Shown here: one piece after another, positions 1-5,987 of the stretch
Numbering within the stretch: the stretch's first letter is position 1
How the letters are laid out: every line of letters begins with the position of its first letter
Assembly (NCBI GenBank): GCA_947259235.1
Contig: CAMYLL010000026.1
Location: 1 to 14,815, forward strand
Length of the DNA: 14,815 bases
Origin: an uncultured Pseudodesulfovibrio sp.
Lineage (GTDB): Bacteria > Desulfobacterota > Desulfovibrionia > Desulfovibrionales > Desulfovibrionaceae
Direction: 5' to 3'
The notes under the pieces: model-generated
What the model was told of the DNA's origin: nothing
Seen by the model: only the letters and a program-made list of their open reading frames with translations
Database searches by the model: none
Made by a program: the position numbers and the translations under genes

Positions 1-22
1 CCCCGGTCCAATTGGACCGGGG
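1..22. terminator. Palindromic hairpin at window edge, probable terminator of an upstream gene
   Basis: Positions 1-22 are a perfect palindrome: a 9-base CCCCGGTCC arm, AATT at the centre, and the complementary arm. A short CTTT follows at 23-26. This fits a strong GC-rich terminator hairpin with a weak U-tract for a gene ending left of the window, but that gene is not visible. It could also work for a transcript on the other strand. Confidence 0.5.
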
Positions 23-161
23 CTTTGTGCGTTGGCGGCCAGGGCATTGCCTTGATGATGCCGGATTCGTGGCCTTGATACTCGCGCCTGCTCTTCGGCA
101 TCATGCTATCGGTCAGCTCAAGGATGAATTTTCGACTTCAAGCCATACAGGAAATCACAGC

Positions 162-920
162 ATGTTTACACGCGCAATCACCCGTCGGCCGTCCCCTGAG
201 ATGGTCAATGGTATAACCACCGCCGATCTTGGCGCTCCCAACTACGAGCTGGCCCTTGTTCAGCATGCCTCTTACTGTCGCGCATTGTCCGGCCTCGGAC
301 TCGCGGTGACGGTGCTCGAACCGGAACCCGGTTTTCCCGACTGCTGTTTCGTGGAAGACACGGCCGTGGTGTGCAAGGAAGTGGCGGTCATCGCTCCTCT
401 GGGGGCTTCGACCCGACAGGGCGAAGAGGTGTCTATCGAACCGGTGCTGGCCAAGCACAGACCCGTGCGCCGGGTGACGGCTCCCGCGCTGTTCGAGGGG
501 GGGGACGTGCTGCAAGTGGGCAGCGTCTTTTATATCGGGCTGTCCGAAAGGACCAACGAGGCCGGGGCCAAGGCCCTGGGCGATGCGCTGGCCGAATACG
601 GTTACACCTGGCACGCCATGAACATGGGTGAGACCCTTCATTTCAAGACTGATGTCAACTTCATCGGCGACAACACGCTCCTGGTGTCGCCGTTCTTTGA
701 CGAAGCCCCCGAGCTGGCCGGGTACAGGCGCATCGTGGTTGATGACGATGAAGCCTACGCACGCAACTGTCTGTATATTAACGGCACGGTCATCGTCCCG
801 GACGGGTTCCCCAGGACACTGGCCGCCATCGAATCCCTGGGCCGTCCCATCGTTGTGGTGGATGTCTCCGAATATCGCAAGCTGGACGGCGGGCTGACCT
901 GCCTCTCTTTGCGTTTCTGA
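162..920 (+). CDS. Dimethylarginine dimethylaminohydrolase (DDAH)-type amidinotransferase-fold hydrolase
   Basis: This 252-residue protein has the length and residue pattern of bacterial DDAH, which hydrolyses N-omega-methylated arginine to citrulline and a methylamine in the cytoplasm. The catalytic triad appears complete: Glu112 in FEGGD, His160 in GETLHFKTD, and nucleophile Cys247 in GGLTCLSLRF at the C-terminus. Substrate-contact residues known from the Pseudomonas enzyme also line up: Asp60, Phe63, Glu65 and Asp66 in FPDCCFVEDTA, Arg85, and Arg130. The frame is open back to position 12, but ATG 162 is chosen because AGGAAA lies about 7 bases upstream and the encoded protein then begins like the family. 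No convincing promoter was found between 23 and 161. The gene stands alone and ends at a strong terminator. A G8 run (497-504) lies in the catalytic FEGGD segment. A related guanidine-group hydrolase with another substrate is the main alternative. Confidence 0.9.
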   Translation: MFTRAITRRPSPEMVNGITTADLGAPNYELALVQHASYCRALSGLGLAVTVLEPEPGFPDCCFVEDTAVVCKEVAVIAPLGASTRQGEEVSIEPVLAKHRPVRRVTAPALFEGGDVLQVGSVFYIGLSERTNEAGAKALGDALAEYGYTWHAMNMGETLHFKTDVNFIGDNTLLVSPFFDEAPELAGYRRIVVDDDEAYARNCLYINGTVIVPDGFPRTLAAIESLGRPIVVVDVSEYRKLDGGLTCLSLRF

Positions 921-958
921 GAGGACAGCGGAAGCGCCGACTCGTCACATGATTACTG

Positions 959-994
959 AAAAGGCCGGACTCCTTATGGAGTCCGGCCTTTTTT
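959..994. terminator. Bidirectional Rho-independent terminator between convergent genes
   Basis: A perfect 13-base stem has arms at 961-973 (AAGGCCGGACTCC) and 978-990, with a TTAT loop. TTTT follows at 991-994 on the plus strand. The A-rich bases at 959-962 supply a short U-run on the minus strand. It lies between the stop of the DDAH-type gene (920) and the stop of the convergent AsmA gene (1040), so it can end both transcripts. Confidence 0.9.
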
Positions 995-1039
995 GTGTTG
1001 GTCGTGTCTTCCTGCCGCTTTTGTTGCAGCCCGTTCAGT

Positions 1040-3109
1040 TTAGAACAACTTCTTGAGGAAGTCGCCAGGGGTCTTTTTCTCGGTGGTCCCGGTTGTTGAC
1101 CCGGAAGACGGCTCAGAGGGCTTTGTGTCGGTGCCGAGGATGTTCTTGCGCAGGGTATCCTCGAGCCCCTTGGTTCCCTCTTTGAATGTTCCCTTGAACA
1201 GCGCTTCGGCCAGGGCCTTGATGTCCAGGCTGATGGAAGGATCGTTCAGCGATCCTGTAGCCTTGATGGGCAGGGGCAGCCCCGAGAGTTCCTCTATGGA
1301 AGCGCCGTCCTGCCCTTTGAGGGTTCCCACCACGGTGACGGTTGCCAGATAGTCCACGCTGTTCTGCGGCAGATCGGCCCAGCCCTTGCCGTTGACGCGC
1401 AGCAGCGGGGATTTCATGAGCAGGTCGTTGTTGACTATATGGCCCTTGTTCATAACCGCGCTGCCAAGAAGCTCCGCAAAGTCGGTGCGCTCGGGTTCAT
1501 CAGCGCTCTTTGGTTTGCCCTTGATGGTGTTGAAGGCGTCGCGGAGCATTTTCGCGATGTTGACGCCGTTGACGGCGCCGTCGGTAAAGGCAAATGATGC
1601 CGTACCGGTCAGGCTTTTCTTGATGTTGTCCGGGGTCAGGCCGTATCCGGTGACATCATATTTGACCACCGTGGTCCCCAGGACGTGGTCTTTGCCCGTC
1701 AGGTCCTTGAGCAACGGACCGGCCTTGACGTTTTCCAGCGTGGCCTGTTCCTTCCATGTGGCGGGCGTGTTGTTGGCGTTGAGGATGCTGTGCCCCTGGA
1801 GGGTTCCCTCGTAGAGCCTGGCGGAGAAGGGCTTCACCGTGACCACCCCGGCCTTGGCCAGGATCTGGCAGAGGATGTCAGTCACACGCAGGTTCATGGC
1901 CTTGACCTTGCCCATGGTGATGCGTCCGTCGAGGTCGAGGTCGCGCAGGGCCGTGAGGTCGGGCTCCTGCGCAGGCGCTGTTTCGGTTGCGGGAGCGGCA
2001 TCTGCGGCAGGCTTGGCCGCAGCGTCTTCATTTGCCGCAGGCGGCAGGTAGCGGTCGACGTCAATGTCGTCCACGTTGACCGAGAATTTCAGGGCTGGTT
2101 TGGCAAAGTTTGTCGCAGATGCGGTTCCGGTGACGGTGGTGTCGTCCAGAGTTGCCGTGAGCTCCTCAATGGCCGCAGAGTCCGCCGTGCCGTTGAATTT
2201 GACAGTGGTACCAAATTTTTCAAGGGCCTTGGGGTCGGCGGTGACAGGAGCCTGCATGCCGAGCTGTGCCATGACATCGCGCAGGTTCGTCTGGGCCAGG
2301 GTTATTTCGCCCGAGTAGTTGAGGCCATCCTTGGCCTTGACGTAGGCGAAGCCCGCCAGTTGCATGCCCAGTGCGTCCAGGGTCAACTTGGTAACGTCGA
2401 AGGTGGAGGCCGCGAGGTCAAAGGCAGCCATGCCCGTGAGCCTGGGCCGGGTGTCGATCTTCGGGTCGTCCATGGTCAGGTCAAAGGACAGGTCAAAGGG
2501 GAAGGGCGTCTTGTCGCCCACTTCGCCCACAATGAGGTTGATCTTCGACAGGGCCATTTTCTTGCCGTTTTTCGCATCGTCATACACGAGGTTGGCGTTA
2601 GTGATCTCTATGCCTTGCACCGAGAGATCCTTGATGGACCCGTCGCCCTTGCCGGAGTCCTTGGCTTCGGTTTCGGGTTCAGCCTCGGCAGGCTTTGCCT
2701 TCTCGGCTCCTGCGAGGTCGTCCCAGTTGTTCACGCCCTGCTTGTTGACCGCAAGATTGGCCGTGAATCCGTCGAGCAGCACCACGCCGATGGCCACCTC
2801 GCCCGAGAGCAGGGGCAATATGCGGATGGACGCCTCGGCCCTGTTGATCCTGATCATGGAATCCGGGGCAAAGCCGGCCCTGTTGCCCAGCGCCATGGGG
2901 CCGACCTTGAGGCCGAGCCAAGGGAAGAAATTGAACCCGATGTCGCCTTCGAACACAAGTTCGCGTCCGGTCTCCTCCTTGACGGCCTGGGCGATCTCCG
3001 CCTTGTATTCATTGGGGTCCACCGTGGCCACGAGAATGACGGCCGCGGCCACGAAAAGGGCGACCAGGGCGCCGCAGACGATGAGTCCTATCTTCAATGG
3101 TTTCTTCAT
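1040..3109 (-). CDS. AsmA family inner-membrane-anchored envelope protein
   Basis: This 689-residue AsmA-like protein starts with a membrane anchor at about residues 7-30 (LKIGLIVCGALVALFVAAAV). An AsmA N-terminal domain follows (DPNEYKAEIAQAVKEETGREL, then GDIGFNFFPWLGLKVGPM). After an Ala/Pro/Glu-rich linker at about 356-384 comes the typical C-terminal AsmA domain: GRITMGKVKAMNLRVTDI, LYEGTLQG, LTGTASFAFTDGAVNGVNIAKMLRDAF and LPLPIKATGSLNDPSISLD. Proteins of this family have one N-terminal helix and a long periplasmic beta-rich body, and are linked to outer-membrane biogenesis and lipid transfer between membranes; the exact role here is inferred. The start at 3109 rests on AGGAG at 3116-3120, which overlaps the stop codon of the upstream DUF4197 gene and so suggests coupled translation. 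An extension to 3157 is open but would run into that gene. The protein ends in DFLKKLF. Confidence 0.92.
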   Translation of the reverse strand: MKKPLKIGLIVCGALVALFVAAAVILVATVDPNEYKAEIAQAVKEETGRELVFEGDIGFNFFPWLGLKVGPMALGNRAGFAPDSMIRINRAEASIRILPLLSGEVAIGVVLLDGFTANLAVNKQGVNNWDDLAGAEKAKPAEAEPETEAKDSGKGDGSIKDLSVQGIEITNANLVYDDAKNGKKMALSKINLIVGEVGDKTPFPFDLSFDLTMDDPKIDTRPRLTGMAAFDLAASTFDVTKLTLDALGMQLAGFAYVKAKDGLNYSGEITLAQTNLRDVMAQLGMQAPVTADPKALEKFGTTVKFNGTADSAAIEELTATLDDTTVTGTASATNFAKPALKFSVNVDDIDVDRYLPPAANEDAAAKPAADAAPATETAPAQEPDLTALRDLDLDGRITMGKVKAMNLRVTDILCQILAKAGVVTVKPFSARLYEGTLQGHSILNANNTPATWKEQATLENVKAGPLLKDLTGKDHVLGTTVVKYDVTGYGLTPDNIKKSLTGTASFAFTDGAVNGVNIAKMLRDAFNTIKGKPKSADEPERTDFAELLGSAVMNKGHIVNNDLLMKSPLLRVNGKGWADLPQNSVDYLATVTVVGTLKGQDGASIEELSGLPLPIKATGSLNDPSISLDIKALAEALFKGTFKEGTKGLEDTLRKNILGTDTKPSEPSSGSTTGTTEKKTPGDFLKKLF

Positions 3110-3119
3110 TTGATGCTCC

Positions 3120-3866
3120 TTAGAAGAGTTTCTGGAGAAGTTCTGTTGTTCCTGCACCGCCGCTGGAGCGGATCGACGCTTCCTTCTGCCCCATGAGGCT
3201 GAACATGGAGTCCAGGAGCTTGTCCGTGACGTAGCCGCTCATGTCGAGGGGGGCGACGCCTGCGGCCTGCTGTGCGGCTGCGATGGCGCTGGTGTAGGAA
3301 GAGAGTCCGGCCGCGTCCAGGGACTTGCCGACCAGGGGTTTGGCCTGGGTTTTGAGGGTGTCCCGCGATGCGGATTCGAAATAGCGGGTGATGGCGTCGC
3401 TGCCGGAAGAGATGAGCGGGGCCGGGTTGCCGACGTCAAGGCCCGCTATGGCCGACTGGAACAGGGGGCCCACCGAGGGGACGGCAGACTCTGCGGCGGA
3501 GTTGAGCAGCGAGGTCAGGCCGGAGCCTCCGGGCAGGCTGCCGAGGCTCTCCGGCAGGCCGAGGGACAGGGCCGGGTTTGCCGTGAAGCCGCCGTCGGTG
3601 CCAAGGGTGGAGACAGCCGAGTCCGCCCCGAGTGAGAGCACCTGTTTGATGCCGCTCACGGCCTCGGACGGGGTGTAGCCCAGGCCCGCTGCCGTGGCCT
3701 GTTCATCGGCGATCTGGGTTCCTGCCTGTTTGAGGCTGTCGCCCCAACCGGCGCGGGCCGGAGCGGGGGTCATGAGTGCGGCCATGAAGGCCAGGATGGC
3801 CATCAGTATCAGGGCGGGAAGCACCATTTGATGCTTGGTGATCGAAAGAACGCGGCACGAACGCAT
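3120..3866 (-). CDS. DUF4197 domain protein, secreted to the periplasm
   Basis: This 248-residue protein has a long basic N-terminus, a hydrophobic segment (MVLPALILMAILAFMAALM) and a signal-peptidase-I-like site after APARA, so the mature form would begin at GWGDSL and be periplasmic. No lipobox Cys is seen. The rest matches DUF4197: a GIKQVLSLGADSAV segment, a GGF..NPALSLGLPESL segment, LLNSAAESAVPSVGPLFQSAI, ITRYFESASRDTL, and a C-terminal LLQKLF. DUF4197 has no established biochemical function. Start 3866 is supported by AAGGAG at 3875-3880, 8 bases away. The gene is first in an operon with AsmA, only 10 bases apart, which suggests a shared job in the cell envelope. An internal ATG 12 codons downstream is a possible alternative start. 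Confidence 0.88.
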   Translation of the reverse strand: MRSCRVLSITKHQMVLPALILMAILAFMAALMTPAPARAGWGDSLKQAGTQIADEQATAAGLGYTPSEAVSGIKQVLSLGADSAVSTLGTDGGFTANPALSLGLPESLGSLPGGSGLTSLLNSAAESAVPSVGPLFQSAIAGLDVGNPAPLISSGSDAITRYFESASRDTLKTQAKPLVGKSLDAAGLSSYTSAIAAAQQAAGVAPLDMSGYVTDKLLDSMFSLMGQKEASIRSSGGAGTTELLQKLF

Positions 3867-3905
3867 GCGGATATCTCCTTGATGGGTTGATCGAGGCACG
3901 GGTGC

Positions 3906-3934
3906 AATGTAGCACGCTCTGAAAAACATGCCTA
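3906..3934 (-). promoter_or_regulatory. Predicted sigma-70-type promoter of the DUF4197-AsmA operon
   Basis: On the minus strand, TAGGCA (3929-3934) is followed after 17 bases by TACATT (3906-3911). TGC lies directly before the -10, an extended -10 pattern. Transcription would start near 3899, about 33 bases before the DUF4197 ATG. The prediction rests on motif match and spacing only. Confidence 0.4.
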
Positions 3935-3975
3935 GTCACGGATTCGTTTTCGAGCGTACGTCAGGTTCGGGTCCG

Positions 3976-5007
3976 TCAGCCGCGCATGGCCAGTCCCTTG
4001 ATCAGCCCGAAGCATCCGGCCAGCATCATATCCCCGCCCGGAGCGGGAAAGCTCACGTCGTACCCGGCCAGCAGGCTCCGGCGCGGGCCAAGGACATAGG
4101 TCGGCCCGAACCCGTCGGCCCTGGCGGGCAGGTCCAGCGTCAGGCAGCCGTGGCCCTTTTCATCAAAGACTTGCTCGAAGGAGAGGCAGCCGCAGCGGAA
4201 TTGCTTCAGGTCTGCCCAGAGCTTGGGACCGTCCACGCACCCCGTGTGCTGCTCGTAGACGCCGTGGATGCGCCCATCGAAGAGCAGAAAGGCGATGAGA
4301 TGGGAGTTGCCGATGTTGACCAGGGTAATGCCTGTCTCGCGGCTGTGGCGTTCTATCTCGTCAACATAGAGCGCGCCGAGTACGGCCGCCGCGCCGGTGT
4401 CGGCCACGGGACCGCCGCCGATCTCACGGCTCAGGTCGGCCAGCCGGGTGAGCATGGCGGGCGGCGTGTCCCAGACCAGGGCCTCGGGCCTTCCGCCGCC
4501 GTCCGTGAGCAGGGTCTGCCAGAGCTTGAAGCGGCCCATGCGGTTTGATTCGCCGGGATGGAAGCCGTGGTCCTGTGCGCAGGCGGCTATCGCGTCCGGC
4601 CAGGGCAGCTCGGCCGCCTCGAAAAACCGCCGCCACCATGGTTCGTCAAAGTCCGTCAGCCGCACGGGGTCGAATCCGTCGGGGCAGGTGTCGGTCAGGC
4701 GGATGCCCGAGGCCTCCAGGCGCGCGAGATCGACAGCCATGGTCAGGGCCGCGCTGCGGGTGGCGCATACGTCGAGCCCGGCCTGTTGGTGGGCGCGGAT
4801 GAACCGGCTCACTCCGCCGCCCATGGTGCGGCCGTGCAGCCAGATGCTCCTGCCGCGCAGGCGCAGCGCCTCGATGCGATGGCCGATCTGCAGGGCCGGG
4901 GCCGGAAGCACGAACTTGGGGCAGTTCTCCACCTCGGTATCGGGCGAGTAGAGCAATACATCCTGCGTGCCGCTGCCAATATCAATGCACAGGGTTGTCT
5001 TTCCCAC
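3976..5007 (-). CDS. DUF1786 family protein, putative actin-like (ASKHA-type) nucleotide-binding protein
   Basis: This 343-residue protein matches DUF1786. It opens with TLCIDIGSGTQDVLLYSP (DIGSGTQD at about 9-16), then ENCPKFVLPAP, a Gly-rich GRTMGGG turn, and a second glycine turn, LVNIGNSHLIAFLLFDGRIHGV (NIGNSH at about 231-236). The two Gly/Asp turns resemble the phosphate-binding loops of actin/Hsp70-type ATPases, so I infer nucleotide binding; substrate and pathway are unknown. The family is often labelled pyruvate-formate-lyase activating enzyme, but no CX3CX2C radical-SAM motif is present. The start is taken as GTG at 5007: AAAGGAG (5015-5021) lies 7 bases upstream, and the protein then begins right before its first conserved strand. 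An ATG at 5064 is open but has no such site and would lie upstream of the predicted promoter's start point. It is transcribed divergently from the hydrolase gene. Confidence 0.85.
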   Translation of the reverse strand: MGKTTLCIDIGSGTQDVLLYSPDTEVENCPKFVLPAPALQIGHRIEALRLRGRSIWLHGRTMGGGVSRFIRAHQQAGLDVCATRSAALTMAVDLARLEASGIRLTDTCPDGFDPVRLTDFDEPWWRRFFEAAELPWPDAIAACAQDHGFHPGESNRMGRFKLWQTLLTDGGGRPEALVWDTPPAMLTRLADLSREIGGGPVADTGAAAVLGALYVDEIERHSRETGITLVNIGNSHLIAFLLFDGRIHGVYEQHTGCVDGPKLWADLKQFRCGCLSFEQVFDEKGHGCLTLDLPARADGFGPTYVLGPRRSLLAGYDVSFPAPGGDMMLAGCFGLIKGLAMRG

Positions 5008-5014
5008 GGTGATT

Positions 5015-5021
5015 CTCCTTT
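5015..5021 (-). promoter_or_regulatory. Ribosome binding site fixing the GTG start of the DUF1786 gene
   Basis: Minus-strand AAAGGAG ends 7 bases before the GTG at 5007. No comparable site precedes the in-frame ATG at 5064, so this site decides the start. Confidence 0.8.
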
Positions 5022-5035
5022 GTTCTAGGCTACAA

Positions 5036-5064
5036 AGAGTACCTTGCCCGATCTTTTCAGGCAA
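5036..5064 (-). promoter_or_regulatory. Predicted promoter of the DUF1786 gene, overlapped by an inverted repeat
   Basis: On the minus strand, TTGCCT (5059-5064) and TACTCT (5036-5041) are spaced by 17 bases. Transcription would start near 5029 and give a leader of about 22 bases that includes the ribosome binding site. The inverted repeat 5042-5066 covers the -35 and the spacer. The -10 match is modest. Confidence 0.4.
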
Positions 5065-5066
5065 GG
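5042..5066. repeat. Inverted repeat over the DUF1786 promoter, possible operator
   Basis: Seven-base arms CCTTGCC (5042-5048) and GGCAAGG (5060-5066) flank 11 bases. Because the repeat sits on the predicted -35 and spacer rather than after a gene end, an operator is more likely than a terminator. Confidence 0.45.
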
Positions 5067-5082
5067 GGAACAGGGGGTTCCC
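5066..5082. repeat. Second inverted repeat in the divergent control region
   Basis: Arms GGGAAC (5066-5071) and GTTCCC (5077-5082) flank AGGGG. It lies just upstream of the minus-strand -35 and 25 bases from the plus-strand -35, where a regulator could act on both genes. With six-base arms it could be chance. Confidence 0.35.
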
Positions 5083-5107
5083 ATACGCTCGCGGCGCGCC
5101 GTGAGCC

Positions 5108-5135
5108 TTGACACCCGGCCCGGCCGCTGTACGAT
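5108..5135 (+). promoter_or_regulatory. Strong predicted promoter of the hydrolase gene, placed for leaderless transcription
   Basis: A perfect TTGACA (5108-5113), a 16-base spacer and TACGAT (5130-5135) form a good sigma-70-type promoter. The usual start point, about 7 bases past the -10, is position 5142, the A of the ATG. Confidence 0.6.
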
Positions 5136-5141
5136 GCAGGC

Positions 5142-5981
5142 ATGCTTGGTTTCCTGCTCACTTTGGCCGTTGCGGCCCTGATCCTCCTGCCCATGGTGCG
5201 CTATGCTGGCTTCTTCGTTGCCAACGCACGCGCCGGGGAGCTGGAGGGGATTCGCCGCGACCTTGGCGGGCTGGTCCGTCCGTTGTTCTCCGCTCTCGGG
5301 TCGTCCCTGTTGGCCGAGGCGGCGGCCGTGCTCTCATATCCCCTTGGCTGGTTCATGGGGAGGAAGCGGGAGTCGTCGGCCCTGCCCGTGGTGCTGGTCC
5401 ACGGGCTCTACCACAACAGCTCGGCCTGGCTGCTCTTTGCCCGACGGCTCAGGCGGGCGGGGTTCGCCGATCTGCATACCTATCAATACAATAGCTTTAC
5501 CGGGGCGTTCGATCAGGCTGTGGACGGGCTGGGCCGGGAGCTGGACAGGCTCCTCGGCGCTCGGCCCGGCGCACGGGTGATGCTGGTGGGGCATAGTCTG
5601 GGCGGGCTCGTCTGTCGCGCTGCGGCGGGTGATCCGCGCTATGCCGGGCGGGTGGCCGCGCTGGTCACCCTGGGTTCGCCCCACGGGGGGTCGGAGCTGG
5701 CCCGGCTGGGCGGCAACGCCATGGCCCGGGGGCTCATTCCCGGCAGGGCCATCCCGGCCGTCGTGGCACAGATCCCCGACCCGCAGTGCCCGAAACTGTC
5801 TCTCTATACCCTGGTAGATGATTTCGTGTTTCCCCTGTCCTGCCTGCGGACGGGACGGTCCGGCTGGGATGAGCGCGCGGTCTCACCCATGAGCCATGTC
5901 TCCATGCTGTATTCACGGGAAGTGGCGGCTCTGACGGCGGGGTTCCTGACCGGGACGCGGGATGGTTCCGGGGAAGGCTGA
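5142..5981 (+). CDS. Membrane-anchored alpha/beta hydrolase (lipase/esterase-like)
   Basis: This 279-residue protein has an N-terminal hydrophobic helix at about residues 2-26, probably an uncleaved anchor, and then an alpha/beta-hydrolase domain from about residue 80. The oxyanion-hole segment is VVLVHGLYHNSSAW (His87-Gly88). The nucleophile elbow is GHSLGG with Ser152. A TLGSPHGGS segment (177-184) is typical of triacylglycerol lipases and PGAP1-like hydrolases. The acid is likely Asp226 or Asp227 in YTLVDDFVFP, and the base His252 in MSHVSM. Substrate is unknown; a lipid or ester is inferred. An in-frame TGA at 5109-5111 rules out a longer protein. No Shine-Dalgarno sequence precedes the ATG, and the predicted promoter puts the transcript start on it. 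The gene is divergent from DUF1786 and ends 6 bases from the convergent GGDEF-EAL gene. Confidence 0.88.
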   Translation: MLGFLLTLAVAALILLPMVRYAGFFVANARAGELEGIRRDLGGLVRPLFSALGSSLLAEAAAVLSYPLGWFMGRKRESSALPVVLVHGLYHNSSAWLLFARRLRRAGFADLHTYQYNSFTGAFDQAVDGLGRELDRLLGARPGARVMLVGHSLGGLVCRAAAGDPRYAGRVAALVTLGSPHGGSELARLGGNAMARGLIPGRAIPAVVAQIPDPQCPKLSLYTLVDDFVFPLSCLRTGRSGWDERAVSPMSHVSMLYSREVAALTAGFLTGTRDGSGEG

Positions 5982-5987
5982 CCGTCG

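Noticed and set aside
12..161. N-terminal extension of the DDAH-type protein
   Set aside because: It would begin inside the edge hairpin, has no ribosome site, and adds 50 residues absent from the family.
1685..3196. 503-codon plus-strand open frame opposite AsmA
   Set aside because: It shows no family features and runs over the start of a well-supported minus-strand AsmA gene, so it is a GC-bias shadow.
3928..4548. 206-codon plus-strand open frame opposite DUF1786
   Set aside because: No motif and no ribosome site; the minus strand holds a recognisable family.
3976..5007. Pyruvate-formate-lyase activating enzyme (radical SAM) annotation
   Set aside because: There is no CX3CX2C cluster-binding motif in the protein.
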